DNA from: Bradyrhizobium uaiense
Lineage (GTDB): Bacteria; Pseudomonadota; Alphaproteobacteria; Rhizobiales; Xanthobacteraceae
Direction of reading: 5' to 3'
Length of the DNA: 35,230 nucleotides
Assembly: GCF_010811875.1 (NCBI RefSeq)
Contig: NZ_VKHP01000075.1
Location: forward strand, 1-35,230
Numbering within the stretch: the first letter of the stretch is position 1; each line of letters opens with the position of its first letter. Below, in pieces: positions 1 to 7,371 of this stretch. Under the pieces are notes generated by a model. That model was not told the origin of the DNA and did no database searches. It saw only the letters and a program-made list of their open reading frames with translations. A program made the translations under genes and the position numbers.

Positions 1-417
1 AGAATGGTGCGATCCGACCCGCAGGCCCGGCTGCTGACCTCAGTCCCGGCAGTCGGTCCGATCGTGGCGCTGACCTATGCCAGCGCTATCGACGACCCGG
101 GACGGTTCACATCATCAAAGCGAGTTGGGGCGCATTTCGGGCTGACCCCGAAGAAGTACCAATCCGGCGAGATCGACTACACTGGCCGGATCAGCAAGAT
201 TGGCGATGCCGCCGTACGCACGGCGCTCTACGAGGCCGCCCACATCATGTTGATCAAACCGGTCAAAGGCTGTTCGGCTCTGAAGAGCTGGGCGATGCGG
301 ATCGCTAAGCGCGCCGGCATGAGCAAGGCCAAGGTAGCGCTGGCGCGCAGACTCGCAGTCATCATGCATCGCATGCTGGTCGATGGAACGCCTTTCAACG
401 CCGCTGCGGCGGCCTAA
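1..417 (+). CDS. IS110-family transposase, C-terminal part (5' end outside window)
   Basis: The reading frame is open to the left edge, so only the last ~138 residues are present. They match the C-terminal Transposase_20 (IS116/IS110/IS902) domain: a GP-I-A-type helix-hairpin start (TSVPAVGPIVALTYASAI), then the conserved AHFGLTPKKYQSG segment. The serine of that segment is the catalytic serine of IS110 enzymes. The GDAAVRTALYEAA helix follows. The N-terminal RuvC-like DEDD domain must lie upstream of the window. The protein ends in an alanine run after a stop at 415-417. IS110 enzymes move by a strand-exchange reaction guided by an element-encoded bridge RNA. I cannot tell from this fragment whether the element is intact. 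Confidence 0.88.
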   Translation, partial: RMVRSDPQARLLTSVPAVGPIVALTYASAIDDPGRFTSSKRVGAHFGLTPKKYQSGEIDYTGRISKIGDAAVRTALYEAAHIMLIKPVKGCSALKSWAMRIAKRAGMSKAKVALARRLAVIMHRMLVDGTPFNAAAAA

Positions 418-660
418 CAGGAGCAACGCACCGTTTTCGGGCAGGCCACGACACCAGGTCCACCCGAAGCGAAGTCCCATCGCCGGGACGACGGATTAGG
501 TCAGGCCGCACGCTTCGCAGTGGCATCACGACCACGCGGTTTAGATTTGGCCGGCCTCTTCCTCTTCTAACCCCATCAGGTGGCGGCCTTGCGTCGACCC
601 CGTACAGAAGCGAGACCCCGGCGAGTGGACAACGCAAAAAGGGATTGACTGATCGAGGCC
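418..660. mobile_element. Noncoding right end of the IS110-family element (boundary uncertain)
   Basis: About 240 bases follow the transposase stop before the first palindrome typical of intergenic chromosomal DNA, and I see no credible gene in them. Two similar 12-13 base segments, ending in CAGAAGCGA, occur near 602 and 663. They could mark element ends or target sequence. IS110-family elements lack terminal inverted repeats, so the edge cannot be fixed by eye. In the IS1111 group the guide RNA is encoded in this 3' noncoding part. In the IS110 group it is upstream of the transposase gene. Confidence 0.45.
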
Positions 661-675
661 CGTTACAGAAGCGAA

Positions 676-743
676 GCGTAACCCACCACTTCGCTCCGCG
701 GAGATGCGGCGGTGGGTTAAGCCTCCGGCTAACCCACCCTACG
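676..743. repeat. Intergenic palindromic repeat (GGTGGGTTA type)
   Basis: A hairpin GGTGGGTTA-loop-TAACCCACC spans 711-738, preceded by a related copy of the same motif at 678-688. The sequence closely resembles the palindrome at 28667-28702, so the two belong to one dispersed repeat family. No coding function is seen. Confidence 0.7.
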
Positions 744-751
744 CATCGAAA

Positions 752-790
752 CAAAAAAGGGTGGGCGCGTTGCCCACCCTTTTTCTTTGT
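752..790. terminator. Bidirectional intrinsic terminator
   Basis: A 9-bp perfect stem, AGGGTGGGC (758-766) with GCCCACCCT (772-780), has a 5-base loop. It is flanked by an A-run on the left and a T-run on the right, so it can act as a Rho-independent terminator on both strands. On the minus strand it lies just past the stop of the DUF2336 gene, which it most likely terminates. Confidence 0.8.
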
Positions 791-809
791 CGCGAAACGC
801 GAGCGGCGG

Positions 810-1916
810 CTAGCCGGCTGCCATCGGCTGCTTCTCGATCCTGTTGTGCAGCTGCCAGAACCGCACCGTGCGCTGCGCGGTCTCCAACGACAGCCGCCGG
901 TAATCGCGGTGCGCGATCTCGAGCGTCGCATGGTCGATGGCATGCGGCAGCGGCCGTTTGCGCAGGATGGTTTCGACCGTCGGCCAGTTGAGCCGGGCCG
1001 AGCGGCACGGGATCAGGAGCAGGTCGGAACGGAGGCCGAGCATCAGGCGTTCAATCATCGCGATCGGCATGTCGTTGAGCACGGCGAGCGCGACCGTGAC
1101 CTCGTCGAATTTGCCGTCCTCGGCGAATTTGTAGACGGCCGCATCGTCGAGCTCGTTGAGCTGCTTCATCAGCTTGACCAGCTCTTCGGCAATACCGTAG
1201 TTGCGGCGCGGGGCGGCTGCCTCTTCCTGCGCGATGTCGTTCAGCACCTGGCTGATCTCCTCGCGCGCCCGGGGCGATGCGATCGCGAGCAGGCGGGCGC
1301 GCACGGTTTCCTTGGCGCGTTGCAGCAGTTCGCGCAGCAGCTTGGCCGGAATGTCGATGCGCAACCCGAGGATCTCGACCAGCTCGTCGTCACCTTCGGC
1401 GCGGGCGACGATGCTGGAGTAGCCATTGTCGGAGAACTGCGCGCCGGCGTTCTTGGCAAGTCGCCGGATCACCTTGTCCTCGCCGCGATCGATGATCACG
1501 TCGGTAACCGAGGCGGGCAGGTTTTCCCGCGCCGAGATCGCGAACAGATGATCCTGGCCCTTGGTGCTGGCGATCTCGCGCAGTGCGGCGTTCGAGAGGC
1601 GGCTGGAGTGGGTCAGGACCTCGCCTGCGACGCCAATGTCGTCGTCCCAGGCGAGGTGCTGAATCACCTCAAACGGCGCATAGTCGAGCGGCGCAAGCCG
1701 CTTGCTGAGCTCGGCCCGCGCACGCGTCTCGACGCGCGCGACGAGCAGGCAGAGCACGTCGTCAAATACCTTGACCTGTTCATCGTTGAGGCGGTCGCCG
1801 TCGTTCAGGAACAGATCGGTGACCTGCCGCAGCGTTTGCACGCGCTTGGCAGACGTCCCGTCCCGGACCGCATCCTCGAGTTCGGCAATAATCGATTGTG
1901 ACGCCTGTTGCGCCAT
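810..1916 (-). CDS. DUF2336 domain-containing protein
   Basis: A 368-residue soluble, helix-rich protein with no signal peptide or membrane segment. The sequence pattern, with repeated HEAT-like helices and phrases such as RAELSKRLAPLDYAP and DVIIDRGEDKVIRRLAKN, is that of the DUF2336 family found in Alphaproteobacteria, and the length is normal for that family. The function of the family is not established. The N-terminus begins with ATG at 1916 and proceeds directly into the family sequence, so the start is plausible. The gene stands alone on the minus strand and ends at a strong terminator. A long plus-strand frame antisense to it (645-1901) is a shadow. Confidence 0.85.
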   Translation of the reverse strand: MAQQASQSIIAELEDAVRDGTSAKRVQTLRQVTDLFLNDGDRLNDEQVKVFDDVLCLLVARVETRARAELSKRLAPLDYAPFEVIQHLAWDDDIGVAGEVLTHSSRLSNAALREIASTKGQDHLFAISARENLPASVTDVIIDRGEDKVIRRLAKNAGAQFSDNGYSSIVARAEGDDELVEILGLRIDIPAKLLRELLQRAKETVRARLLAIASPRAREEISQVLNDIAQEEAAAPRRNYGIAEELVKLMKQLNELDDAAVYKFAEDGKFDEVTVALAVLNDMPIAMIERLMLGLRSDLLLIPCRSARLNWPTVETILRKRPLPHAIDHATLEIAHRDYRRLSLETAQRTVRFWQLHNRIEKQPMAAG

Positions 1917-2108
1917 CGATGGGCGACCTTGTTTTTGTTGAATGACACCTGTCCGCGCACCATGCAGGGCGCGGTCTTACGCCTGCGTTAAGTTGGAACC
2001 CGGTGCAAATACGGGGTGCGCAGCATCCTTAACGGGGCGCGACCGGACATGATTCAATTTGCGCTTTGGGCGCGATGACAGGTTTGGCCGGTGCTTTTAA
2101 GAGATTGT

Positions 2109-3128
2109 TTAGGACGATCCGCGCCGCGCGACGGCGAAGATGTCGATCGACGCGGCGCGCCCGCGCAACTGCGTCGAGCCGAGCGGCTCGATGACGAAAT
2201 CCCGATCCGGAGGAAGCAGGCGAAGCAGCTCTCCCGATATCAGCAGCGGCCGGCCGGCCTCCTTGCAATGCGCCTGCAGCCGTGCCGTGACGTTCACAGT
2301 GTCGCCGAAATAGGCAATCTGCCGCCGCGAGACCCCGCATTCGCTGACCACGACCGGACCGGCGTGCATTCCGGCCCGAAACGTCGGCACCACGCCGAAC
2401 TCCTTGCGATAGTGATCGGCCCGCTTGGCAAGACGGTCCTCGATCGCGAACACGCAGTCGAGATAACCGCGCGACGGCTGGCTGGCGCTGGCCGGCCAGG
2501 TCACGATGACCTCGTCGCCGACATAGGCGTGAACCTCGCCGCCATGCGCCACGATCGGCTCGTCGATATCGCAGAAGAAGCGGGTCAACAGTTCCTGCAC
2601 GCGCAGCTCGCCCATCGTCTCCGCCAGCGTCGTCGAGCCGACCAGGTCGAGGAACAGCAGCACGCGTTCCTCGCGCACCGGCTGGCGGTAGCGTCCGAGC
2701 ACGATGCCGAGAAGCGTATGCCCGCCGATCATCCGGACCAGCTCGTAGATCGTCGTGATCGGGATCGACAGCAGCAGCCCGACACCAATGATCTTGAAGA
2801 ACGTTTCGCGAATCCACTTGGCCTCGAGCCCGTGCCCGTAAAGCATGACCTCCAGCACAATCGCGGCTACCGCAACGATGACGGCGAGGATCACGGAGCG
2901 GACGATCAGTTCGACGATGAGCGGCTGCCGCCGCAGCCAGCCGCCGCGTGCGGCCAGATAGAGGTGTGCCGCCCAGACGATCAGGGTGAGGGCGGCGCCG
3001 TCGAGGGCGCTGCGCACATAGTTCGCGACGGAGGCTTCATTCAGTTCATCGAAGGCATAGCGAAACAGCCCACCGACAAGCAGGCCGAACACGGCCAGAA
3101 CGATCACAGGCGTCACGGCGCGCCGCAT
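2109..3128 (-). CDS. Membrane-anchored class III adenylate/guanylate cyclase
   Basis: The predicted protein has 339 residues. The N-terminal half has four hydrophobic segments, roughly 5-24, 45-60, 72-97 and 111-132. The C-terminal half is a class III nucleotide cyclase catalytic domain: LLFLDLVGST with metal-binding D161, AYVGDEVIVTW with D205, and GDTVNVTARL with N279 and R283, the usual transition-state pair. All key catalytic residues appear present, so cyclic nucleotide production at the inner membrane is expected; ATP versus GTP preference is not determined here. The frame can be extended to 3236, but I chose ATG 3128 because GGAG stands nine bases upstream and the extension has no membrane or domain character. 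Confidence 0.88.
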   Translation of the reverse strand: MRRAVTPVIVLAVFGLLVGGLFRYAFDELNEASVANYVRSALDGAALTLIVWAAHLYLAARGGWLRRQPLIVELIVRSVILAVIVAVAAIVLEVMLYGHGLEAKWIRETFFKIIGVGLLLSIPITTIYELVRMIGGHTLLGIVLGRYRQPVREERVLLFLDLVGSTTLAETMGELRVQELLTRFFCDIDEPIVAHGGEVHAYVGDEVIVTWPASASQPSRGYLDCVFAIEDRLAKRADHYRKEFGVVPTFRAGMHAGPVVVSECGVSRRQIAYFGDTVNVTARLQAHCKEAGRPLLISGELLRLLPPDRDFVIEPLGSTQLRGRAASIDIFAVARRGSS

Positions 3129-3262
3129 GGTTTCTCCACAGCCATGAAATATCCTGCGCAGATCGGGAAGACCAGCCGCGGTGTGACCGATATGAACGGG
3201 ATGGGCAGCAGCCGCACTAACATATGGTCCGACCATTGGATTGATCGGAAGAGGAAGACGGC

Positions 3263-3661
3263 ATGAAATCGGCTCTCATGACAGGCGGGCGCAGGCGCGG
3301 GACCCTGGTTGCGGCTGCTTTGATCATCGCCACCTCATCGGCCTGGGCGGGCGATCAGGGCGATCCCGAACAATCCTGCGACGGCAGCACCTACCAGATG
3401 GTCGAGTGCCTCAAGGCCAAGACCGCGCAGTGGGACAAGCGGATGAACGTTGCCTATCAACAGGCGCTGAAGGATGCCGCCGGCGACAAGCAGCGCGACC
3501 AGCTGCGCACCGCGCAACGGCTGTGGATCCAGTACCGCGACGCCAACTGCCTGTATTACGACCTCGGCGAGGGCACCGTCGCCCGGCTCGATGCCGGCGA
3601 ATGCATGCGCAGCATGACGGAGACCCGCGCCAAGGAACTGGAGAATCTCGGCCATCAGTGA
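3263..3661 (+). CDS. Exported LprI/DUF1311-family protein
   Basis: 132 residues. A signal peptide occupies about residues 1-30, ending at a likely cleavage site AWA-GD. The mature part has the DUF1311 (LprI, lysozyme-inhibitor-like) pattern: an early Cys pair in ESCDGSTYQMVECL-like context, a helical WDKRMNVAYQQAL segment, then LRTAQRLWIQYRDANC and a final Cys in GECM. The cysteines probably form periplasmic disulfides. Some members of this family inhibit lysozyme; whether this one does cannot be told. The ribosome-binding sequence GGAAGAGGAAG precedes ATG 3263. Confidence 0.82.
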   Translation: MKSALMTGGRRRGTLVAAALIIATSSAWAGDQGDPEQSCDGSTYQMVECLKAKTAQWDKRMNVAYQQALKDAAGDKQRDQLRTAQRLWIQYRDANCLYYDLGEGTVARLDAGECMRSMTETRAKELENLGHQ

Positions 3662-3689
3662 GCCATCTTCCGGAGTCAGGACCGCTGTC

Positions 3690-3923
3690 ATGACTGACGG
3701 AAAGAGCCAGGACGAACTGACCCAACTTGCGGAGGAGGCTCTGCGCGCCCAGCCCGGCTGCGAGACCGCGCGCGTGCCGGCGGTCGCCGCGCTGCCCGAC
3801 GCGCAGACCGGCCGCAACTGGGAGATACCCAATGTTGTGCTCGGCGACAGCCTGATCAGCGACGTCGATCGCGCGGTGCTGTCGGTGCATCGCCGGCTCG
3901 GCCGCAAGTTTCACCTTGTATGA
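3690..3923 (+). CDS. Small hypothetical protein
   Basis: 77 residues with no recognised domain, signal peptide or membrane segment. It starts 29 bases after the LprI-like gene on the same strand and is probably co-transcribed with it. The sequence is acidic at the N-terminus (DELTQLAEEAL) and ends in VHRRLGRKFHLV. Coding is supported by position, the reasonable residue composition and a GGAGTCAGGA purine stretch upstream. The function is unknown. Confidence 0.55.
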   Translation: MTDGKSQDELTQLAEEALRAQPGCETARVPAVAALPDAQTGRNWEIPNVVLGDSLISDVDRAVLSVHRRLGRKFHLV

Positions 3924-3945
3924 TCCAGTCTGATCTCGGTGCGTC

Positions 3946-4566
3946 TCAGCCTGCCTGCGCCTGACGTGGCGCAGCCCGTGCAGCCATGCTGATCATCCTG
4001 AGCGCGAATACAGCCGCGAGTGGCACGAGGAACAGCGCGTAGGGCGGCATTTCGGGAATCCGCTTGCCGAACGAGACGGCGAACTGAAGCAGCAGATAGT
4101 AGCCGCCGATGAGATGCAGTCTGCGCCAGGCGCGCTGGCCCAGCATCGCAGCCGTGCGATCGAACGAGGTCGCGGTCAGCGCGATGATCACGAGATAGCC
4201 GATGCCGCCGAAGATGTAGGAGACAACCGAAGTTGCGGCTGCGAAGCCCAGCGGATCGCGTATCGCGAATGCGGTGATTGCGACCGCATGGATGGCGTGC
4301 GAGGCCGCGAAGGTGACGCCCAGATAGCGGCGGTTGCGGCGCTGCCAGTGCGTCCAGGCGTTCGGCCAGAGCCGCGCCAGCGCCGCGGCGGAGAAGGCGA
4401 GGCAGAAGAACAGCAGCGAGGTCCGTGCCGTGAAGCGGATCACCATCCGCACGCCCTCGACCTCGAACTGCCGCATCGCCGCGATCCAGATCGAAAGCCC
4501 GATCAGGGTCAATGTGAGCAGGCCGAACAGCCGCCAGCCCTCGAACCAGTTTCGACGCGTCGCCAT
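3946..4566 (-). CDS. Ferric-reductase-like transmembrane protein
   Basis: A 206-residue integral membrane protein with about six hydrophobic segments. Histidines within helices (SHAIHAVAITAF and RRLHLIGGYYLLLQF) match the haem-ligand arrangement of the ferric-reductase-like transmembrane family, which includes MsrQ and YedZ-type cytochromes. No flavin or NAD(P)H domain is attached, so it would pass electrons between a quinone pool or partner and another protein. No msrP-type molybdoprotein gene is adjacent, so an MsrQ role is not supported. The gene is divergent from a TetR regulator and has two operator-like palindromes in front of its start codon. Confidence 0.75.
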   Translation of the reverse strand: MATRRNWFEGWRLFGLLTLTLIGLSIWIAAMRQFEVEGVRMVIRFTARTSLLFFCLAFSAAALARLWPNAWTHWQRRNRRYLGVTFAASHAIHAVAITAFAIRDPLGFAAATSVVSYIFGGIGYLVIIALTATSFDRTAAMLGQRAWRRLHLIGGYYLLLQFAVSFGKRIPEMPPYALFLVPLAAVFALRMISMAARAAPRQAQAG

Positions 4567-4584
4567 GACCTGCCTCCCGATGTT

Positions 4585-4605
4585 GATGTAATCGCCAGTT
4601 ACATC
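4585..4605. promoter_or_regulatory. Operator-like palindrome 1 (TetR site)
   Basis: GATGTAA-N7-TTACATC is a perfect 7-bp inverted repeat about 20 bases upstream of the membrane-protein start. The core TGTAA-N7-TTACA is repeated 43 bases away at 4630-4646. The location between a TetR gene and its divergent neighbour suggests that this TetR binds here. Binding is inferred, not shown. Confidence 0.7.
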
Positions 4606-4629
4606 TTGCGATCGGGCGCGGTCAATTCG

Positions 4630-4646
4630 TGTAATCGGTGCTTACA
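4630..4646. promoter_or_regulatory. Operator-like palindrome 2 (TetR site)
   Basis: TGTAA-TCGGTGC-TTACA has the same arms and spacing as the palindrome at 4587-4603, and also shares the first three spacer bases (TCG). It lies 32 bases upstream of the TetR start codon, consistent with autorepression. The start-to-start distance of 43 bp is about four helical turns, so both sites face the same side of the DNA. Confidence 0.7.
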
Positions 4647-4677
4647 TTCACAAGCGAGTGATGCTAGAGCGTGCGTC

Positions 4678-5391
4678 ATGCGCCGTCCCGCCAAGACATC
4701 CGACAAGAGCCCGCCTGCCGGACGCCGGTCCGCGAAGCCGCGTCCCGCGCGGGCGCCGGCGGCGAAGCCGTACCACCACGGCGACCTCCGCCGGGTCCTG
4801 ATCGATGCCGCCATGCAGCTGGTCGGAGAGGGCGGGCCGGACGCGGTCAGCGTGCGCGAGGCCGCGCGCCGCGCCGGGGTCTCGCCGGGCGCGCCGTTCC
4901 GGCATTTCCCGAGCCGGGATGCCCTGATGAATGCGGTGGCTGAGGAGGCGCAGCGCCGCTTCGGCGCCGAGATCGAGGCGGCGCTGGCCGATGCACCATC
5001 AGGCGATCCGCTCGGCCGCTTCCGCTGCCTCGGGATCGCCTATCTGCGCTGGGCCATGAAGAACCCGACCCATTTCGAGATCATCTCCAGCCGCCGGTTC
5101 TTCGACCACGACCGCTCGGCCGGGGTGTCCAGCGACAATGCGGAGTTGATCGGCCTGACCGAGCGCACGCTGGCGGAGGCATTTTCGGCCGGTCAGCTCG
5201 GGACGAGTGACCTGAAGCAGGTCCAGATCGCCGGCCGTGCGCTGGTCTATGGATTTGCGCGGATGCACATCGACGGCCATCTGCCGCGCTGGGGCGTCAC
5301 TGAGGCGGAGGCCGAGCAGATGGCCGCTGATATCGTCGACCTGTTCATTGCGGGCATCGCAGGGCGTGTGGCGCCTGCGGCCAAAGCCTAG
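4678..5391 (+). CDS. TetR/AcrR-family transcriptional regulator
   Basis: 237 residues. A basic, proline-rich N-terminal tail (residues 1-32) is followed by a TetR DNA-binding domain: LIDAAMQLVGEGGPDAVSV, the helix-turn-helix VREAARRAGVSPGAPFRHF (about 59-77) and SRDALMNAVAEE. The C-terminal part (LGIAYLRWAMKNPTHFEIISS) looks like the WHG-type ligand domain. The frame stays open upstream to 4114, but that part is antisense to the neighbouring membrane-protein gene. ATG 4678 is chosen because it follows the operator region and begins the family-like sequence. It probably represses itself and the divergent ferric-reductase-like gene. The ligand is unknown. Confidence 0.88.
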   Translation: MRRPAKTSDKSPPAGRRSAKPRPARAPAAKPYHHGDLRRVLIDAAMQLVGEGGPDAVSVREAARRAGVSPGAPFRHFPSRDALMNAVAEEAQRRFGAEIEAALADAPSGDPLGRFRCLGIAYLRWAMKNPTHFEIISSRRFFDHDRSAGVSSDNAELIGLTERTLAEAFSAGQLGTSDLKQVQIAGRALVYGFARMHIDGHLPRWGVTEAEAEQMAADIVDLFIAGIAGRVAPAAKA

Positions 5392-5559
5392 GGCGCGCCG
5401 CGCCGGCCCGGCGTGCTCCGGGCGGGCAAATTCATTGCGCGTTCATGACGATTCAATTACGATTTTATGACACGGCGCAGACACCGGCTGTGCGGTGTGC
5501 CTCCTGGCCATTGCCAGTCAAGGCCGTGGCATTGCGCCGGGTTGTACTGCGTCCCGCCC

Positions 5560-7272
5560 ATGGCGCCCGCGCCTCAGCAAAACTCCTCGGTTGCCGCGCT
5601 GGCCGGCGGTCTCGTCGCGATCGGCATCTGGCGGTTGATGGCGGTCGCCGCACCGCATCTCGGCGCGCTGATCCTGATGCTGCGGACCGAGACCGATTTC
5701 GGCTCGCGGCTGTGCTTCCTGCTCACCTGGGGAATCCTGAACTTCCTGTTCATCGCGCTGCTGCGCCGGCCGGCATTGTCGGGTGCGCTGTCGCTGACGC
5801 TGGTCGTGGTGCTGGTGCTGCTGTCGCGCTTCAAGCACGACGTGGTGCAGATGACCGCGAACTTCGTCGACCTGATGGTGATCGATCGCGACACCGCGGC
5901 GTTCCTGCTCACGATCTTTCCGAACCTGCGCTGGTCGATCATCGGCGCCGGCCTCGTCACGCTGCCCTTGATGTATGCGCTGTGGTGGCTCGACCCGTTC
6001 CGGATCCGCCGCCTGCCGGCCGCGGCCGCTTGCCTGGCCTGTACCGCCGCGCTCTCGGGCTATGCGTTCGCCTGGCCGGATGAAGCCTGGCGCGGCTATT
6101 ACGACGACGGCTATCTCTCGAAATTCGCGCGCTCCGGCGTGACCGCGGTATCAGACTTCGTTGCCTATGGCTTCATGGAGGCGGATCCGAGCGCGAGCGA
6201 TCAGCTCAAGATGCCGCAGGTCGACGCCTGTCATCCCGCTGGGCGGCGGCCGAACATCATCATGATCCATGATGAATCGAGCTTCGACATCCGCGCTGCT
6301 TCCGGCGTCAAGGTTCCGCCGGGCTATGGCAGCCAGTTCAAGTCCTACGACGGTGTCGAACGCAAATTCCTCGCCGAGAGCAATGGCGGGCCGAGCTGGT
6401 TCACCGAGTACAACGTGCTTGCGGGTTTGTCTTCGCGCTCGTTCGGCCGGTTCGCCTATTTCGTCACCCGGATCGCATCGGGCCGGGTCGCGCGCGGCCT
6501 GCCGCTGGCGCTGCGCCGCTGCGGCTACGATACGCTGTCGCTCTATCCGGCGTTCGGTGCCTTCATGAGCGCGCGCAACTTCCAGACCACGACCGGCATC
6601 CAGCAATTCTACGACGCGCATGATCTGCATGCGAAGGACGTCGAGCCCGACAGCTTCTTCTACGACAAGGCGTTGAAGCTGATGGCCGAGCAGAAGGCAT
6701 CAGGCACGCCGCTGTTCACCTTCGTCTATCTCGCCGCCAATCATTTCCCGTGGGAGACGAAATTCCGTCCCGAGCTGTTGCCGTCGTGGAAGCGGCCGGG
6801 CAATACACCGTCGGTCGATGAATATCTGCGCCGGCAGACCATGAGCGCCAACGACTATGCCGGCTTCGTCGTGGCGCTGAAGAAGAGGTTTCCCGCGCAG
6901 CCGTTCCTGATCGTGCGCTACGGCGATCATCAGCCGGAGTTCTCGCCGCAGCTGCTCGACCCCGATCTCGACGAGGCCGGCATCGGCAAGAAGCTGATGG
7001 ACTACGATCCGCGCTACTACGCGACCTACTACGCGATCGATGCGGTCAACTTCGATCCGGTGAAGAGCCCGACCGTGATGAACACGATCGACGCGGCCTA
7101 TCTGCCGCTGGTGATTCAGGAGGCCGCCGGTATTCCGCTCGATCCGTCGTTCGAGGAGCAGAAGGCCATCATGCTTCGCTGCAACGGTGCGTTCTATTCC
7201 TGCAAGGACGGCGCAGAGGCGCGCCGCTTCAATCGGCTGTTGATCGACGCGGGGATCATCAAGGGACTCTGA
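5560..7272 (+). CDS. LTA-synthase-like sulfatase-fold membrane phosphotransferase
   Basis: 570 residues. About five hydrophobic helices occupy residues 10-170, followed by a large periplasmic sulfatase-fold domain. Recognisable metal and active-site motifs are PNIIMIHDES (E239 as a metal ligand), SNGGPSWFTEYN (S279 or T282 in the place of the nucleophilic Thr of LtaS), AANHFPWE (H395) and VRYGDHQPEF (D456, H457). This architecture belongs to lipoteichoic-acid-synthase and phosphoglycerol/phosphoethanolamine transferases. In a Gram-negative rhizobium the likely substrate is a periplasmic glucan or an envelope lipid, but this is inference. The frame extends upstream to 5467, yet ATG 5560 gives a better N-terminus. 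The gene converges on an ABC operon with a palindrome between them. Confidence 0.8.
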   Translation: MAPAPQQNSSVAALAGGLVAIGIWRLMAVAAPHLGALILMLRTETDFGSRLCFLLTWGILNFLFIALLRRPALSGALSLTLVVVLVLLSRFKHDVVQMTANFVDLMVIDRDTAAFLLTIFPNLRWSIIGAGLVTLPLMYALWWLDPFRIRRLPAAAACLACTAALSGYAFAWPDEAWRGYYDDGYLSKFARSGVTAVSDFVAYGFMEADPSASDQLKMPQVDACHPAGRRPNIIMIHDESSFDIRAASGVKVPPGYGSQFKSYDGVERKFLAESNGGPSWFTEYNVLAGLSSRSFGRFAYFVTRIASGRVARGLPLALRRCGYDTLSLYPAFGAFMSARNFQTTTGIQQFYDAHDLHAKDVEPDSFFYDKALKLMAEQKASGTPLFTFVYLAANHFPWETKFRPELLPSWKRPGNTPSVDEYLRRQTMSANDYAGFVVALKKRFPAQPFLIVRYGDHQPEFSPQLLDPDLDEAGIGKKLMDYDPRYYATYYAIDAVNFDPVKSPTVMNTIDAAYLPLVIQEAAGIPLDPSFEEQKAIMLRCNGAFYSCKDGAEARRFNRLLIDAGIIKGL

Positions 7273-7276
7273 GGCG

Positions 7277-7364
7277 CCGTCATTGCGAGGAGCGCAGCGA
7301 CGAAGCAATCCATCTCTCCTCGTATGCAAAGAGGTGGATTGCTTCGCTTCGCTCGCAATGACGG
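7277..7364. repeat. Large imperfect palindrome between convergent genes
   Basis: The arms read CCGTCATTGCGAG...CGAAGCAATCCA on the left and the reverse complement on the right, separated by about 15 bases. It fills the 99-base gap between the stop codons of the phosphotransferase gene and the ABC gene, so it probably acts as a bidirectional transcription end or mRNA-stabilising element. The CGTCATTGCGAG motif is of a kind widespread in Bradyrhizobium intergenic DNA. Confidence 0.75.
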
Positions 7365-7371
7365 TGAGAGA

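Noticed and set aside
645..1901. A 418-residue plus-strand frame opposite the DUF2336 gene
   Set aside because: It runs through an intergenic palindrome and a terminator, has no domain character and lies antisense to a family-supported gene.
3946..4566. Annotation as MsrQ, the haem partner of a periplasmic methionine sulfoxide reductase
   Set aside because: No msrP gene is adjacent; only the general ferric-reductase-like family is supported.
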